From positions 89,161,290 to 89,225,289 of the forward strand of contig CM075649.1 of the NCBI GenBank assembly GCA_037953625.1: DNA of 64,000 bases, given 5' to 3'. The translations under genes were made by a program, and so were the position numbers. The notes under the pieces are model-generated. The model did not search any database. It worked only from the letters and a program-made list of their open reading frames with translations, and was not told where the DNA came from. The DNA comes from Crotalaria pallida. Taxonomy: Eukaryota > Streptophyta > Magnoliopsida > Fabales > Fabaceae. Positions 13,001-24,200 of the stretch are shown in pieces. Position 1 is the stretch's first letter. Each line of letters opens with the position of its first letter.

Positions 13001-14815
13001 ACATACATTTATTTAAACACAATACTTATCTCCAAAATCATTCAATTTATTTATCTCCTTTATTTATTTATTTTTATCAAAATCGATTTAGAAAATAATT
13101 ATTCACAACATAATTTCAAACAATTGATTTTAGCATGATTTCTCAAAACATACCCATTACTTTTAAGTCAATTCATGAGAAAAGAACCCTAGTCTGTCTA
13201 GCATGCATAGGCCGAATTATCACCATGGAAAAACAAAGCCTTGGATGCAAAATTTCAACATGCAAGAACCTTAAAAGTAACAAACCAACAACATGTACTT
13301 CAAACACATGGTTCTAGAAAATACCACTCCCTTTTCTTCCCCAAACCGTGACCTATTAGTCTCCTCAAACATAAATTCCATTTTTATTTTTTTCCTTTGC
13401 ATGCACTTTTTAAAATCATGTAAATCAAAGAGAATAACATACATGACCCCTTTTATGAAAACAAATCATAGTTTCTTTGATTTTCAAGGCTTAACCGAAA
13501 ACCTTTTTAAACAAAACCAAGAGGAAAACTTAAATCTTCAATTTTTAAATACTCATCAACTTAGATTAAAGAAAAGTCATTTTGCAAAAGTTGTTTTCCT
13601 TTACTTTCTCTTCAAAACCGTGACATGCAAGGAAGGATGGTTACTCTTTTGGTTCAAAAATAATATGCATACATCAAAGATCAAACTCTTTCAAAGATCA
13701 TCACAAGATCTAAAGCTTTAATGGTCAAAACCCAAAAATTAAAACTCAATTAAAAACCAAATCAAAATTAAACATTTCAACAACTCAAATTAGCTTTTCT
13801 AAGCACGAGATCAACATGCAACCACTTAGGTCAAATTAAAAAGCATCAAGACTTAGTTTTCTACTCATAACCGAATTGCCTAGTTTAGGATCTAGTGTTT
13901 TATGGGTTCATTAAGTCTTAAAAATCCAAGAGCTAGGCATAAAGAAAACATTGAAAAGAGAATAAGAATCATAAGGTCACAAAATCACGCATGCAAGAGA
14001 GAGAATCAAGACCATCCATGAATTTAAACACACATTTAAACAAAACCGAGCGAGAGATCAAAGTCCTTTTTGAAAAGAAAACCAAGAATCAAAGCTTATA
14101 AAGATCAAAGTAAAAATCAAGGCATTGAAACTACTTAAATCAACTTCAACCAACATCAAACCAACATGCATGAGCTTTAAACAAAATAAAAATCATCACA
14201 ACCTAATTTGCTAGATATGGCTGAATAGAAGAGTCCATGGTTTAAGGGTCTACAAGTTTGTTTAGCTCTTGAAATCAAAGGATCAAGGTTTAAAATTTAC
14301 ATATAAACATAGATCTTCAAAAAAGATAGACATGCACAACAAAGGAACTTTTACAAGGCTTTGAAAAATGAAAACTACTCCTAACACTCTATAATCTTCG
14401 AATAAACCAAAGAAGAAGAGAAGATCTTCAACCTTCTTCACTTAATCCTCGAGGATCCTAAGGCTTGGGCTTGATCTTCACCTCTTTCTCCCTTGCATGC
14501 TCACGGGTTCTCTCTCTCTAAGTTTATCTATTTCTTTCTAAGAGTTTGATGTTCTCTTAGAATTGTGTTTAGGTGTGGGAATGAAATGTGAAGGAAAAGT
14601 TGGGAGTGAACTATGGTTTGGGACTTATGTAGGCACACGAGTAATTCCCCAAGTGCCCTTGAATTATTCGGCCAAGAGAGTTGCTTAAGGGGCAATTTTG
14701 GCTTCACAAAAGTTGCATGTCTTAGGACCAAACCATGAGACAATTAGAGTGAAATTAGGCTTAATCCTTAGTCCTATTGGTTGGTCACATCCTTAACTAT
14801 ACTTTACACTAAACC
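10013..14815 (-). mobile_element. Partial copy of the 5.6 kb ORF-less TG..CA family
   Basis: The left end TGTAACAGCCCGATTT resembles the reverse complement of the right end of the unit at 21294-26880. Further matches in inverted order are GCTTCCGCTG with TACTCTGAT (10345 versus 26470), the GGAGGAGCAAGCTCAACTC segment (11585 versus 24800-24890), and the GTGGTGGGGACTGGG segment (11110 versus 25700). No coding sequence is visible in its 4.8 kb. The end expected on the right (about 700 bases) is missing, so it is truncated there. The open frame at 13293-13721 has no recognisable domain and lies in AT-rich repeat DNA. Confidence 0.75.
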
Positions 14816-15163
14816 AAACATGAGAGATATGATAGTTACTAATTTAGGGATTTGTTCATGATTTAGGGGAAGACAATAATTTATAATTAGATAAACGAAA
14901 CATACAATGAAACCACATTCCTAACAATCCTTCTCTACCTGCTCACAACTCTCTTTAATTTTCAGCATTAGTTTTAGTTTTAGTTGTTAATTTCAATTCA
15001 AATCAATTTTTAATTAAATCTGAATTTTAGTTATAGGATTCGCTTCTAGTTGCATTAAGGTAAAAATATATTGAACATTCTCACAAACTCCCTGTGGGAG
15101 GATATCTGGTCTTCCTGAGACTATATTACACGTTGACCCAGTACACTTGCTGGCATCTCAACA
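14816..15163 (+). repeat. Remnant of 3' LTR, nested Athila-like element
   Basis: These 348 bases match 7451-7798 and end in ..GGCATCTCAACA followed by the duplication CATCG. They show that a deletion removed the left 970 bases of this LTR together with pol. Confidence 0.9.
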
Positions 15164-15168
15164 CATCG

Positions 15169-15862
15169 CCAGTAGCCAATGTTCATCAATTGAAGCTTCA
15201 GAAATATTCTTAGGCTCCACTTGAGAAACAAAAGCCATATGATTACAAAGAATGCTAAGAGAATTACGAGTACTTACACCTTTTGAGATATCACCTATAA
15301 CTTGATCGATTGGATGGTGTCGTGATGTTCTCCATTCCTTAGGAAGATCTGCATTAGGCTCGGTGGAATTCCCTTGAGTTTTTATTTGATTTTCATTTAT
15401 TTCATTTGCCTTTTCGTTTTCTTGGGATTCCTTCTGTTCTTCCAGGATTGGCTCAAGATCCTCATCAAGATATAGATTTCCTAGTATACCTGCAAAATCA
15501 TCAACAAATACCTATCCCAGCTTTCTGGGGTTAGATTCATCAAATGTAACATTAATAGATTCTTCAATAGTATTACGAGTCTTATTGAAAATCCTATATG
15601 CTTTGCTCGAAACAGAATAACCAAGGAATATACCCTCATCAGCTCTAGCATCAAAACTCCCTAGATTGTCTCTACCATTATTATGCACAAAACATTTACA
15701 TCCAAAGACTCTCAAATGCGATAAATTGGGTTCTCTCCCCTTGTACAGCTCATAGGGGGTTTTCTTTAAAATAGGCCTTATTAAAATACTGTTCATAACA
15801 TAACATACTGTACTCACTGCATCGGTCCAAAAGTATGCAGGTAAATTCATGTTATTAAGCAT
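15169..15862 (-). pseudogene. Copia integrase C-terminal part and start of RT linker
   Basis: The minus-strand frame has LPAYFWTDAVSTVCYVMN, KKTPYELYKGREPNLSHLRV, FGCKCFVHNN and EGIFLGYSVSSKAYRI, the usual Copia integrase C-terminal region. After 15512 it continues in other frames, with stops, toward the segment that joins RT. The join ASIDEHWLLAM (right of the nested element) to QEELNQFERNQVW (left of it) shows that 6480-15163 landed inside this open frame. Confidence 0.85.
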
Positions 15863-15886
15863 TATTCAAGAAGGTTCTTTTAAAGA

Positions 15887-16795
15887 TCAATTTTTCCTCT
15901 CCACAACCCCATTTTGCTCTGGAGTTCTTGGAGCTGAAAAATAATGCTTAATACCATGTTTTTCGCAAAACTTTTCGAAAAAATGATTTTCAAATTCACT
16001 GCCATGATCAGTCTTAATGGATGCAATGATCAAATGCAATTGGTTTTGAACAACCTTAGCTAGCTTTTTGAATTCATGGAATGCATCATTTTTATGAGTA
16101 ATGAATAAAGTCGATGTATACCTAGAATAGTCATCCACAATTACCAAACAATAATAGTTTCCACCAAAGCTTTTAGTTTGACACGGTCCAAAAAGATCCA
16201 TATGTAAAAGTTCCAAGGGCCTTTGAGTTGAAACAAGGTTTTTAGAAGGAAAAGATGGCCTCGTGAGATTTGATTTTGAACAAGGATCACATTTTTCAGA
16301 AATAGAAATTTTTTTCTTTGGCAAAGTTAATACTAAGTTTTTAGAAGAAATTTTGTTCAAATGATTCATGTGGATGTGACCTATTCTACGATGCCATAGC
16401 CAAGACTCATCCTCTTTACTAATTAAACATTTAGCATCATTTGAGGGAATTGAGTTAAAATCAATTACATACACATTGTTTACCCTGCGAGCAACAAGCT
16501 TTATAAGATTGTCAATTTTACCCTCAATAATACATCTATCAGAATCAAAGATAACCTTATTGCCCTTATCACATAACTGACTAATACTTAGTAAGTTATG
16601 CTTTAGGCCTTCAACATGCAAAACATTTTCAATGCAAGGGTTAGGAGGAGTACCTACTTTACCCACTCCAAGTATCCTTCCTTGGTTGTTATCTCTGAAA
16701 GTTACATGTCCTTGGTCCTTTGGAATGAGGTGAGAAAATTTTGATTTGTCTCCAGTCATGTGTTTAGAACACCCACTATCCAAGTACCACCACAT
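15887..16795 (-). pseudogene. Copia protease C-terminus, GAG-pre-integrase and integrase core
   Basis: The 302-residue frame starts with the protease motif WYLDSGCSKHMTGDKSKF (catalytic DSG). Next is the pre-integrase zinc region (WLWHRRIGHIHMNHLNK, then CDPCSKSN, an HHCC arrangement). The rve core has LLHMDLFGPCQTKSFGGNYY, the second acidic residue in IKTDHGSEFEN, and the third in FSAPRTPEQNGVVERKN, so D, D and E are all present. This is the best preserved part of the element. The frame is lost at both ends. It would process the polyprotein and insert cDNA. Confidence 0.9.
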
Positions 16796-16831
16796 TTTCC
16801 TTTCTTCCGGAGTAACCTACAAGAAAAAAAT

Positions 16832-17740
16832 TTATGTTTTATTTTTAGGTACCCATATCTTTTTGGGTCCTTGTATGTTAGTTCTACCATAGTTTGCATC
16901 GTGCCACCTTTTAGTTTCATTGTTCTTTTTAACGAATTTCACTTTTCGGTGTACGCACTCATGTGCACCATGGCATTTTCTTCCACAAAAATGACATATT
17001 ATCATAGGTTTCTTATGTGAGATAGCGGGGACAAAATTGGTGCTTAACTGTTTTTGGTGCCTGTCGAGTTGATATCCTAAACCGGCTCTATTGAAAAAAC
17101 ATTTTTGTCTCCCTAGCATTAAATTTAAAGTATTTCTACCTTTTGTAAACTTTGCAAGGGTTTCTTTTAAATCCTCAATTTATTTTACCAAGTCCTTGCA
17201 AAACATACAAGAAGAAGAACTAGCTTTAAATTTAATTTCATTACTAGAGGTGTTTGAGGATTTACTCAAGGTTGTATTCAGCTCTTTATTTTTGTTTTTC
17301 AAAATTTCATTTTCCTTTTCACGATCAGAATTCTTTTGTAAAATAAGAGCTTATTTTTTATTTTCTAAACTAACCAATAAGGATAACCTCATTGATTCCT
17401 CGTGTAACTCCTCAAATGCGTCTTGTAATTCAACATAAGAAGGTTCAAGTTCAAGTTCGGAATTTACCTCATCTCCATGTGCCATCAAGCATAGGTTGGC
17501 TGTTTCTTCCTATTCGTCAGAATCCTCATTCGAACTTTCATCTTTGTCTAACCATGCCAGGTATGCTTGCTTTCCTTTCCTTGAGTTGGAGGTGTTCCTT
17601 TCGGAGTTGTCCTTCTTTTTCAAGTACTGGGAGCACTCCTCTCTGATGTGACCAAGCTTGCCACATTCATGACATGTGATAGCCGACCCTTCACCTTTGT
17701 TAGCGTCTCTTCTATTTTGAGTCGTGAAGTTGCTCTTCTT
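16832..17740 (-). pseudogene. Copia gag C-terminal region with two zinc knuckles
   Basis: On the minus strand a first knuckle CHECGKLGH is readable near 17650-17680. An acidic, serine-rich stretch and a lysine-rich coiled-coil-like stretch follow, interrupted by stops near 17510, 17350 and 17190. A second knuckle, CHFCGRKCHGAHEC, lies at about 16975-16935. The same order (knuckle, acidic region, coiled coil, second knuckle) occurs in the plus-strand Copia gag at 55621-56490, so the two elements are relatives. Confidence 0.8.
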
Positions 17741-18540
17741 TCACAGAAACTTCTCGAACTTTTTGACCAGAAGTCCCATGTGTTCATCATTGATTAATTC
17801 CTTGTCGGAGTCACCTTCGGTAGATGGTGCTTCAGCTTTGAATGCGAAACTCTTCACCTTTTTAGTCTCCTCTTCATGTTGTGTTAATCGTTTCAATTCA
17901 CTCTCATGTTCTTGTAGTTTTCCGAATAATGTTGCGAGAGTCATGGTTGAGAGATTTCTTGATTCCACTATGGCCATCACCTTTGGTTGCCATTCTCTCC
18001 CTAGACATCTCAGCACTTTGTTGATCAGTTCTTCGTTGGTGAATTTATTCCCCAAGGTTACGAGCTGATTGACTATCATTGTGAAGCGCTTTTGGATCTC
18101 TTGTACAGATTCTCCATCCTTCATTCGGAATAGTTCATATTCTCCGTTAGAGTGTTGATTCTTGATCTCTTGACTTCATCGGTACCTTCATGTGTGACCT
18201 CTAAAGTATCCCACATTTGCTGTGTTGTCTCATATGTAGATATCCTGAAAAACTCATCATAACTCAAAGCAGATGTTATTATATTTTTCGCTTTCAGGTC
18301 TTATTGGACTTTACGTTCCTCCTCTTCCGTCCACTTAGCCATAGGCTTTTCGACGGTGTTACCATTAACCACATCAGTCGGAACATATGGTCCATTTACG
18401 ACTACATCCCAAACTTTCGATCCAACTCCTTGAATAAAGATTTTCATCCGGGCTTTCCAATACACGTACCTTACCTCATCAAACATGGGAGGACGATTAA
18501 TAGAACTCCATTCACCACCAAACGGAGAGTTTGAAGCCAT
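17741..18540 (-). pseudogene. Copia gag N-terminal region (UBN2-like), frameshifted
   Basis: It starts at 18540 with MASNSPFGGEWSSINRPPMF and continues to a stop near 18303. After further disruption the frame resumes at 18124-17741 with VLRCLGREWQPKVMAI and LATLFGKLQEHESELKRL. These blocks match the gag_pre/UBN2 region of the element at 54742 (MGSSNPFCGEGSSINRPPMF, VLRCLDRQWQPKVTAI, LATLFGKLQEHEMELGRL). The start lies 50 bases inside the LTR and primer site, as expected for Copia gag. Confidence 0.88.
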
Positions 18541-18590
18541 ACTCTTGAGACAGTTAAGTCTTAATATAAGAGACTAGCTCTGATGCCAAT

Positions 18591-20191
18591 TGTTGGGTTT
18601 AGCCTCAAAATCTCGAGAGGGGGGTGAATCGAGTTTTATTAATTTATTGCAAAAGCACTTACAGTTTAATAATATTTTTGCGATGGAGAGATTAGACGTT
18701 TGAGATGGAGAGCGAATTCGATTCATAATAAAATAAGAGTAGCACAGAAACGTAAATAAACGAAAATGCGGAAATTAAAAGGGATAGGGATAGAAAAGCT
18801 TGCACCAGGAAATTTTATACTGGTTCAGTCTTCCCGTCGAAAGGCCTAGTCCAGTCCCCAAGCGACCCGCTTGAGATTTCTATACCCAGCAATTGAGCCG
18901 CACCCAATTACAACCAGAGCACCCCGCACACTACTAGGAACCTCCGTTCGCTAGGGGCCTCAATATCACACAAGGGTTCCTCACCCTACAAAGGAATACA
19001 ATCCTTCACACCTAGGGAAACACTCCCTACGATCTACGGTTCAAGTACAATATGATGTAAGTGATTACAATAGTATAGTGTGTTCTCAACAACACGGATA
19101 CAACAATAATATCTCTATGGCAATGAAGTCTTGTTGGTGAGAAGTTACAAGGCCAACAAGGTTTTGTTCTTAAGAATGTACGAACGTGAAAACCAGAGAA
19201 AAGTTGGAGACGAAGAGAAAGAGCATGAATATCAGATTATCAGGAATGTTCATAATGTTGGAGTGATTTTTCTTTTCTATCTTTCAAAAAAAAAATAAAA
19301 CCTTGATAAATCAAAAAGATTTAAGACAACAAATTAAAATCAATTTGAAAATCAGAATAAGATAAAATATGATTTTGTAATAAAATAGAATAGATTTTAA
19401 AATCAAATACATATCAAATAGATTTCAGGTGATCGATTACTTCAGGAAGATAATTGATTATCCCTTTAAAAATGGAAACTTTGAAATCCTTTTGAAAAAC
19501 AAATAATCAATTACATCATAGCAAGTAATCGATTACTTCACTTTTGTTTATTATATGATGCAACTCATATAATCGATTACCACTAATCTAATAATCGATT
19601 ACAAAGCTTCTGGAATGTATATGATGCAACATCATGTAATCGATTACAACAAAGCAATAATCGATTACTTTGATTCTGGAAAATGTATGATGCAACATTT
19701 TTAATCGATTACTTGATCCAGGTAATCGATTACTCTTATTCAAAAAGTAATGGATTAGCCAAGTTCACATAATCGATTACACATACTTTGGTTTTTCTGT
19801 GATGCAACAGAGTTAATCGATTACTTCAAGAAGGTAATCGATTACTCCTTCTTGCACTTGTAAAAATAGATTTTCATAACATAAAAACATCCAGAGCTGT
19901 TTCATCAATCATTTCCACAAAAACTAAGTTAGAAAACTGATTTTCACGAAAACTCTTTTTCTTCTCCTTTAAGTGAAAAACTCATTAGCCTTTTAACTCA
20001 TTAAGAACATAAGACCTCATTACCTTACAACATGTCCTAAGGGAAAGGGATTAAAGACTTCTATTTTCTTGAGCCTTCAACTTGATCTTGAAAGGACTTG
20101 TGATTGCATTGCTTGAATCTTGAGTTTGTTATCATCAAAACTTTAACCTTTAATTCTTCTTAAAGTCCATGAGAGGGCTTGACTTCCAACA
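18591..20191 (-). repeat. 5' LTR of the minus-strand Copia element
   Basis: On the minus strand it begins TGTTGGAAGTC at 20191 and ends ..CCCAACA at 18591. The primer site TGGCATCAGAGC sits just beyond, around 18577-18588. The LTR is 1.6 kb and has no open frame of interest. It contains the AATCGATTAC array at 19431-19845. Confidence 0.88.
19431..19845. repeat. Seven pairs of AATCGATTAC-like palindromes, 21-22 bp apart
   Basis: Motif starts read by eye: 19431/19452, 19505/19527, 19571/19593, 19638/19659, 19703/19724, 19749/19771 and 19815/19836. Ten are exact AATCGATTAC and the others differ by one or two bases. Pairs mostly recur about every 66 bases, often preceded by TGATGCAAC. The pairs lie within the U3-proximal half of the Copia LTR. 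Confidence 0.85.
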
Positions 20192-20905
20192 GTAACAAAT
20201 TTCTCAACCTCTCTAGTGTCTAAATGTAAGTTTATTTGGTCTCATCAGAAGTGAAACAAAACGCAACAGTAAATGTCTTCCTAGTTGAAGTGTGCTCGAC
20301 AATCTCAATCAAAGGCATCTTGTACTTGTTGGTCTTATATGTACAATCTATTCACAATACAATGTTGAAGTTACGCAACAGTTGTATAGAAGTAGGGCGT
20401 GCAAAGAAAAGATGCTCCAACTCATTGGTTCCATCAACGGTGGTATGCCAAACATCATAGCCTTCATTTGCCAATAACTTCATAAGATGCTGCATCTCAG
20501 TTCTAGATAGCCTAACATCTTTTCGGTAACGCTTTCGCCCATTATAAACATGGCGAATAGTAGACACATTTTCACGAAAAAGCTCCTTCAAAGTTGTCAT
20601 TGTCCTATTGGCCATCACTCCACTCTTTTTTAAGTCCACAACAAGAGATTTTTCTTCTTTGCTAAAAGATCCAACCTTGCTGTAGCCAATAAGGGAATCG
20701 TTGGGAGGATGGTTGTGTTTCCTGCATTTCACTTCTAATGTCCAATGTTGGCCCTCTTTTACATTTGGCTTGGAGTAAATACTAAAGGGACAATTGCATT
20801 TCTTTGATCCGGCTCCTTTTAATCTCTTGTCCGACTTGAAAACACCACTCCTCCCACACCTAAACATTACTCTCTCTCTTTTCCCGACATCAGACCTATT
20901 AATCA
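20192..20905 (-). pseudogene. FAR1/MULE-type transposase fragment (middle part)
   Basis: Read from 20905 leftwards, the frame gives INRSDVGKRERVMFRCGRSG, then the FAR1-type zinc module with KKCNCPFSI and CRKHNHPPND. Next are a KSGVMANRTMTTLKELFREN stretch and a helix ending in LLANEGYDVWHTTVDG. Past 20352 one in-frame stop is followed by DCTYKTNKYKMPLIEIVEHT, the usual start of the MULE DDE transposase core with its first aspartate. Two more stops occur before the Copia insertion at 20192, and the rest of the protein would lie left of the window. FAR1 proteins are domesticated MULE transposases. The missing N-terminal coding pieces at 29997-30088 and 40672-40761 and the many stops favour a dead transposon over a regulator gene. 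Confidence 0.85.
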
Positions 20906-21293
20906 TGTAACACCCCTAATTTTGTCCCTTGAATATTTATATTTATATAATAAAAGTTTATTTTCCAAATTATAAAGTTTTCTTTTAATTGTTTAATTAT
21001 ATAAATAATGTGCATTTAATTAATAAATATTTTTAAATTAGTAAATTATGTGAAAATATAATTTTTATAGTTTAATCCTTAAATTAGGACCTAATAATAA
21101 TATTAGAAAGGTTTTTGGAGGGAAAAGAATTAAAAACTGAATTTTTGAATTTTACACAGCATCTAACCGGTTAGATGTGCCCTGTAACCGGTTAGACGAT
21201 GAACCCATAAAATTGGATTAGTGCGTTTGATGAGTAATCACTTGATTAATCCCTTAATCACCACGAATCCCACTCAAATCTCAGTGGAATCAA

Positions 21294-24200
21294 TGTAACA
21301 CCCCGCATTTTTCTCGTACGTGCGTAAACGATTTTCGACAAAAGAAACCTTGAAATCATGTTTTCAGAAGAAGTATTTTTCATAAAAGAGAAATGAAGTA
21401 TTAATTTCCATGAATTTTTGGTAAACAAAATATTTTCATGAGTGAAAAGTGAATTATTTTGTTGAAATGAAAAATGAATTGTTGAATTGTGATTTTGTTA
21501 AAAGATGATTTTGTGAAAAATTAGATTTTGGGTCTGTTACCTTTGAAAATCCATAACTTTTAAACCGTAACTCGGAATTTTATGATCCATATATGAAAAC
21601 GATCGTTTTAAAATCTAGAATTTGAGAATGTAATTTTTAGAACTTTCTGGGCTGTTCTACAAAATTTATTTTCAGAATAAATGAAATACGAATTTTAAAG
21701 AAATTGTGTTTTGTGGGGTTGTCTTGGCATGAATTTTTATATGGCGTGTGTGTTTGATTTAGTGTGTGTGTAATATGTGATGCATGAGGTTGGTTGTAAA
21801 TATGACTTCTTAGAATTAAAATTGCATTAATAAATTAAATTAAGTATGATTAGAAAATAAAAGAATGATAATTATGTATGCATGTGTGTGACATATGTGT
21901 GTATGTGAGGATGCCACGGTTTGTACCTTGCATGCATGTGAGTGTATGTGTGTCGTGTGTGTGTGCTTCTACGTGTGTGTGTGTGGGAAGAGCTTAGGGA
22001 GTAAGCAAGTAAGAAACCAAGCCAACTAGATGGAAGAATTAAGGAGTAACTAAGCTAACAAAACCCTAACTAGAGCTAATTACCCATTAGAACCTAGGTG
22101 ACCCCTAAGACATAGCCCACTCCTCCATGTTCCCTTGACTTTGGAGACCCTTAGTCATGCAAACTTTTGAGAAGACCACTTTGCCTTCCTTGGTTGTGCT
22201 TAGGCCGAATTTTACAAGGCCAAATTGGGAAATTGTGAACTTGCTTACATATAGGAGTAAGCCTTGATTCACTTCCTCTCATCCATTTCATTTCCATCTT
22301 CTAAACACAAACACCACTCTAAAGGACTCATCAAACCTTTAGAAAGAAATAGAGAAAGAAAGAAAGAGAGTGTAGCCGTGAGGTATGGAAGGAGAAGAAG
22401 AAGGAAACCCACCTTAGATCAAACCTTTCCCTTTGAAGATCTAAGTGATTAGGAGCTTAAAGAACCACCCTTCTTGCTAGAAGACTCGAAGATCAAGAGG
22501 AAAATGTAATAGCCTAGTTTTCTTTTTAATTTGTAGATCCTTTTCTTTTCCCTTTTGCATGTCTATTTTTATGAGTTGTAAGATGAGTTTGTATGTTATT
22601 CATTTTGGATCTTGAACTTTCATGGACTAAACATTATTTGTAACTCTATATGTGTGTCTCGGTTTATACCTTCTTGATTTGATCTTGATGATTTTCTAAC
22701 TCAAACTTAAGGATCTAAAGTTTTGTTTAAGTTTTGTGAAGCTTGACATAGATCTTTCATGCATGTATATTTTTCTTGTCCTAAACCATGATCTATGTAT
22801 GTTCACGTGCTTATTTGATAAATAAATATATGATCTAAGTTTTCTTGAAAATAAATTGGAGATCTTTGACCTTACGTGTTAATTTGATGATGTTCTTGTT
22901 GACTTATGTGCAAACATTTCATGATTTATGTCCTTAAAGCATGCATGTTAATTTTAAGTATAAAATCATGTTTTATTTAAATGCTTGTCTCGGTTTTTAA
23001 AGAAGAAAATTTAAGAAACAAGTTTTAAAATGATTCTTGAAGTGTGAACAAGATTTAGCCTTAGTATTTGATTTAATGTGAGAGGCCATTCGGCCATATT
23101 AAATAAAAATGGATCTTGTGCTTTTTCTTATGTGAAAATTTGATGCATGATTGTTTCTAGAAATCTAAATTGTAATCTTGATTTTATTTAGGACTAAGTG
23201 GCGAATTTGAGCTATTTGTGAATGCGAAATAAATACATGATGTAGTTTAAAAAGTTTACATGTCTTGATGATTGATTTTGTGAATTTGTGAACCTTGCAT
23301 TCTTGCATGTAGTATTCGGACATGAGAGATAGAAATAGGAAATTATACTTAATCCTTGTTTAAGTTGCATATATGATGAGATTAAATTAATTTAAGAAGC
23401 TTAGGATGTGCATGCATGAAGTAATTGAATATGTGTATGAAGTCTTGAAGTGATGTGTGATTTTAACTTATTGTTTGATTTGAATTTGTGAATTTTCTCT
23501 TAATGCTCTCGGTTTTAATCCAAAAAAGGAAGAAAAATAATTTAATTGCTTGTGCTTGTATGTGTGCATGAATCTTTGAAAATCTATGCCTATATGATTC
23601 GGCCTAAGTGTGCTAGTGTAGCTAGGAAAATTTATCTCCATGAAATGACCTTCATGAATGAATATGTGTTGTGTGCATGATGCTGTGTGTGTGATTGAAT
23701 TGAGGTGTGGTTTGCTTTAACCCCATTCGGTTTCTAAAGAATAAAAATAAATAAATTGATTTAATAAAAGATGTTTGGTGATTTTTAACGTGACTAGCCT
23801 TGTGTGAAGTTGTGATGTTTGTAAAATGTGATGTATTGTCTGAATGTGTTCGGATTGAAAACTGTTTTACAAAAAAAATAGTTTTGAGAAACTTAGATTG
23901 ATTTGAAAATGGTTTTGAAACTTTATTTTCTTAAGTTCTGAAATTTGTTTAATGATAATGATTTTTCACTTGAACGTTTTTAAAGTAAGTGTACCTTAAG
24001 AAGAATGAATTATGTTTTGACAAGAAAATCATTTTCAAGATTTTTTCAAAGTTCCTTGAAAATGTCTTATTCGGGTTTGAAAACTTTTAAAATAAGAACA
24101 ATGTGTTTTCAAAGAGAAATGATTTCAAAGTGTCTTCTAAAACAAATTAAATGAATTCGTTAAAACGTTTCTAACGCACGGGGAAAAATGCTATAGTTCG

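Larger units (their letters stand above)
6480..15163 (+). mobile_element. Athila/Calypso-like Ty3/gypsy element, pol deleted
   Basis: A nested element with target duplication CATCG at 6475-6479 and 15164-15168. The flanking Copia pol reads in frame across the empty site. It has a 5' LTR (6480-7798), a primer site, gag and part of protease. At 10013 another repeat begins, and only the last 348 bases of the 3' LTR remain (14816-15163). Reverse transcriptase, RNase H, integrase and about 970 bases of the 3' LTR are missing. It resembles the soybean Calypso/Diaspora group in gag and primer-site style, which is inference. Confidence 0.88.
4824..20191 (-). mobile_element. SIRE-like Ty1/Copia retrotransposon, degenerate, split by nested insertions
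   Basis: A minus-strand element with 5' LTR 18591-20191, a primer site reading TGGCATCAGAGC just inside it, a gag with UBN2-type sequence, zinc knuckles, protease, integrase, reverse transcriptase and RNase H, in the usual Copia order. It inserted in a FAR1-like transposase gene at 20192. An Athila-like element (6480-15163) is nested inside pol with target duplication CATCG, and an Ogre-like element truncates or covers its 3' side at 4823. The coding frame has several stops and frameshifts, so this copy is dead. The lineage name is inferred from motif style. Confidence 0.85.

Noticed and set aside
13293..13721. 142-codon ORF
   Set aside because: AT-rich repeat DNA, lysine/phenylalanine/asparagine-rich peptide, no domain. 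The related unit at 21294-26880 has no such frame that I can see.
20236..20477. Plus-strand ORFs opposite the FAR1-like fragment
   Set aside because: Shadow frames of the minus-strand transposase, which has clear domain motifs.
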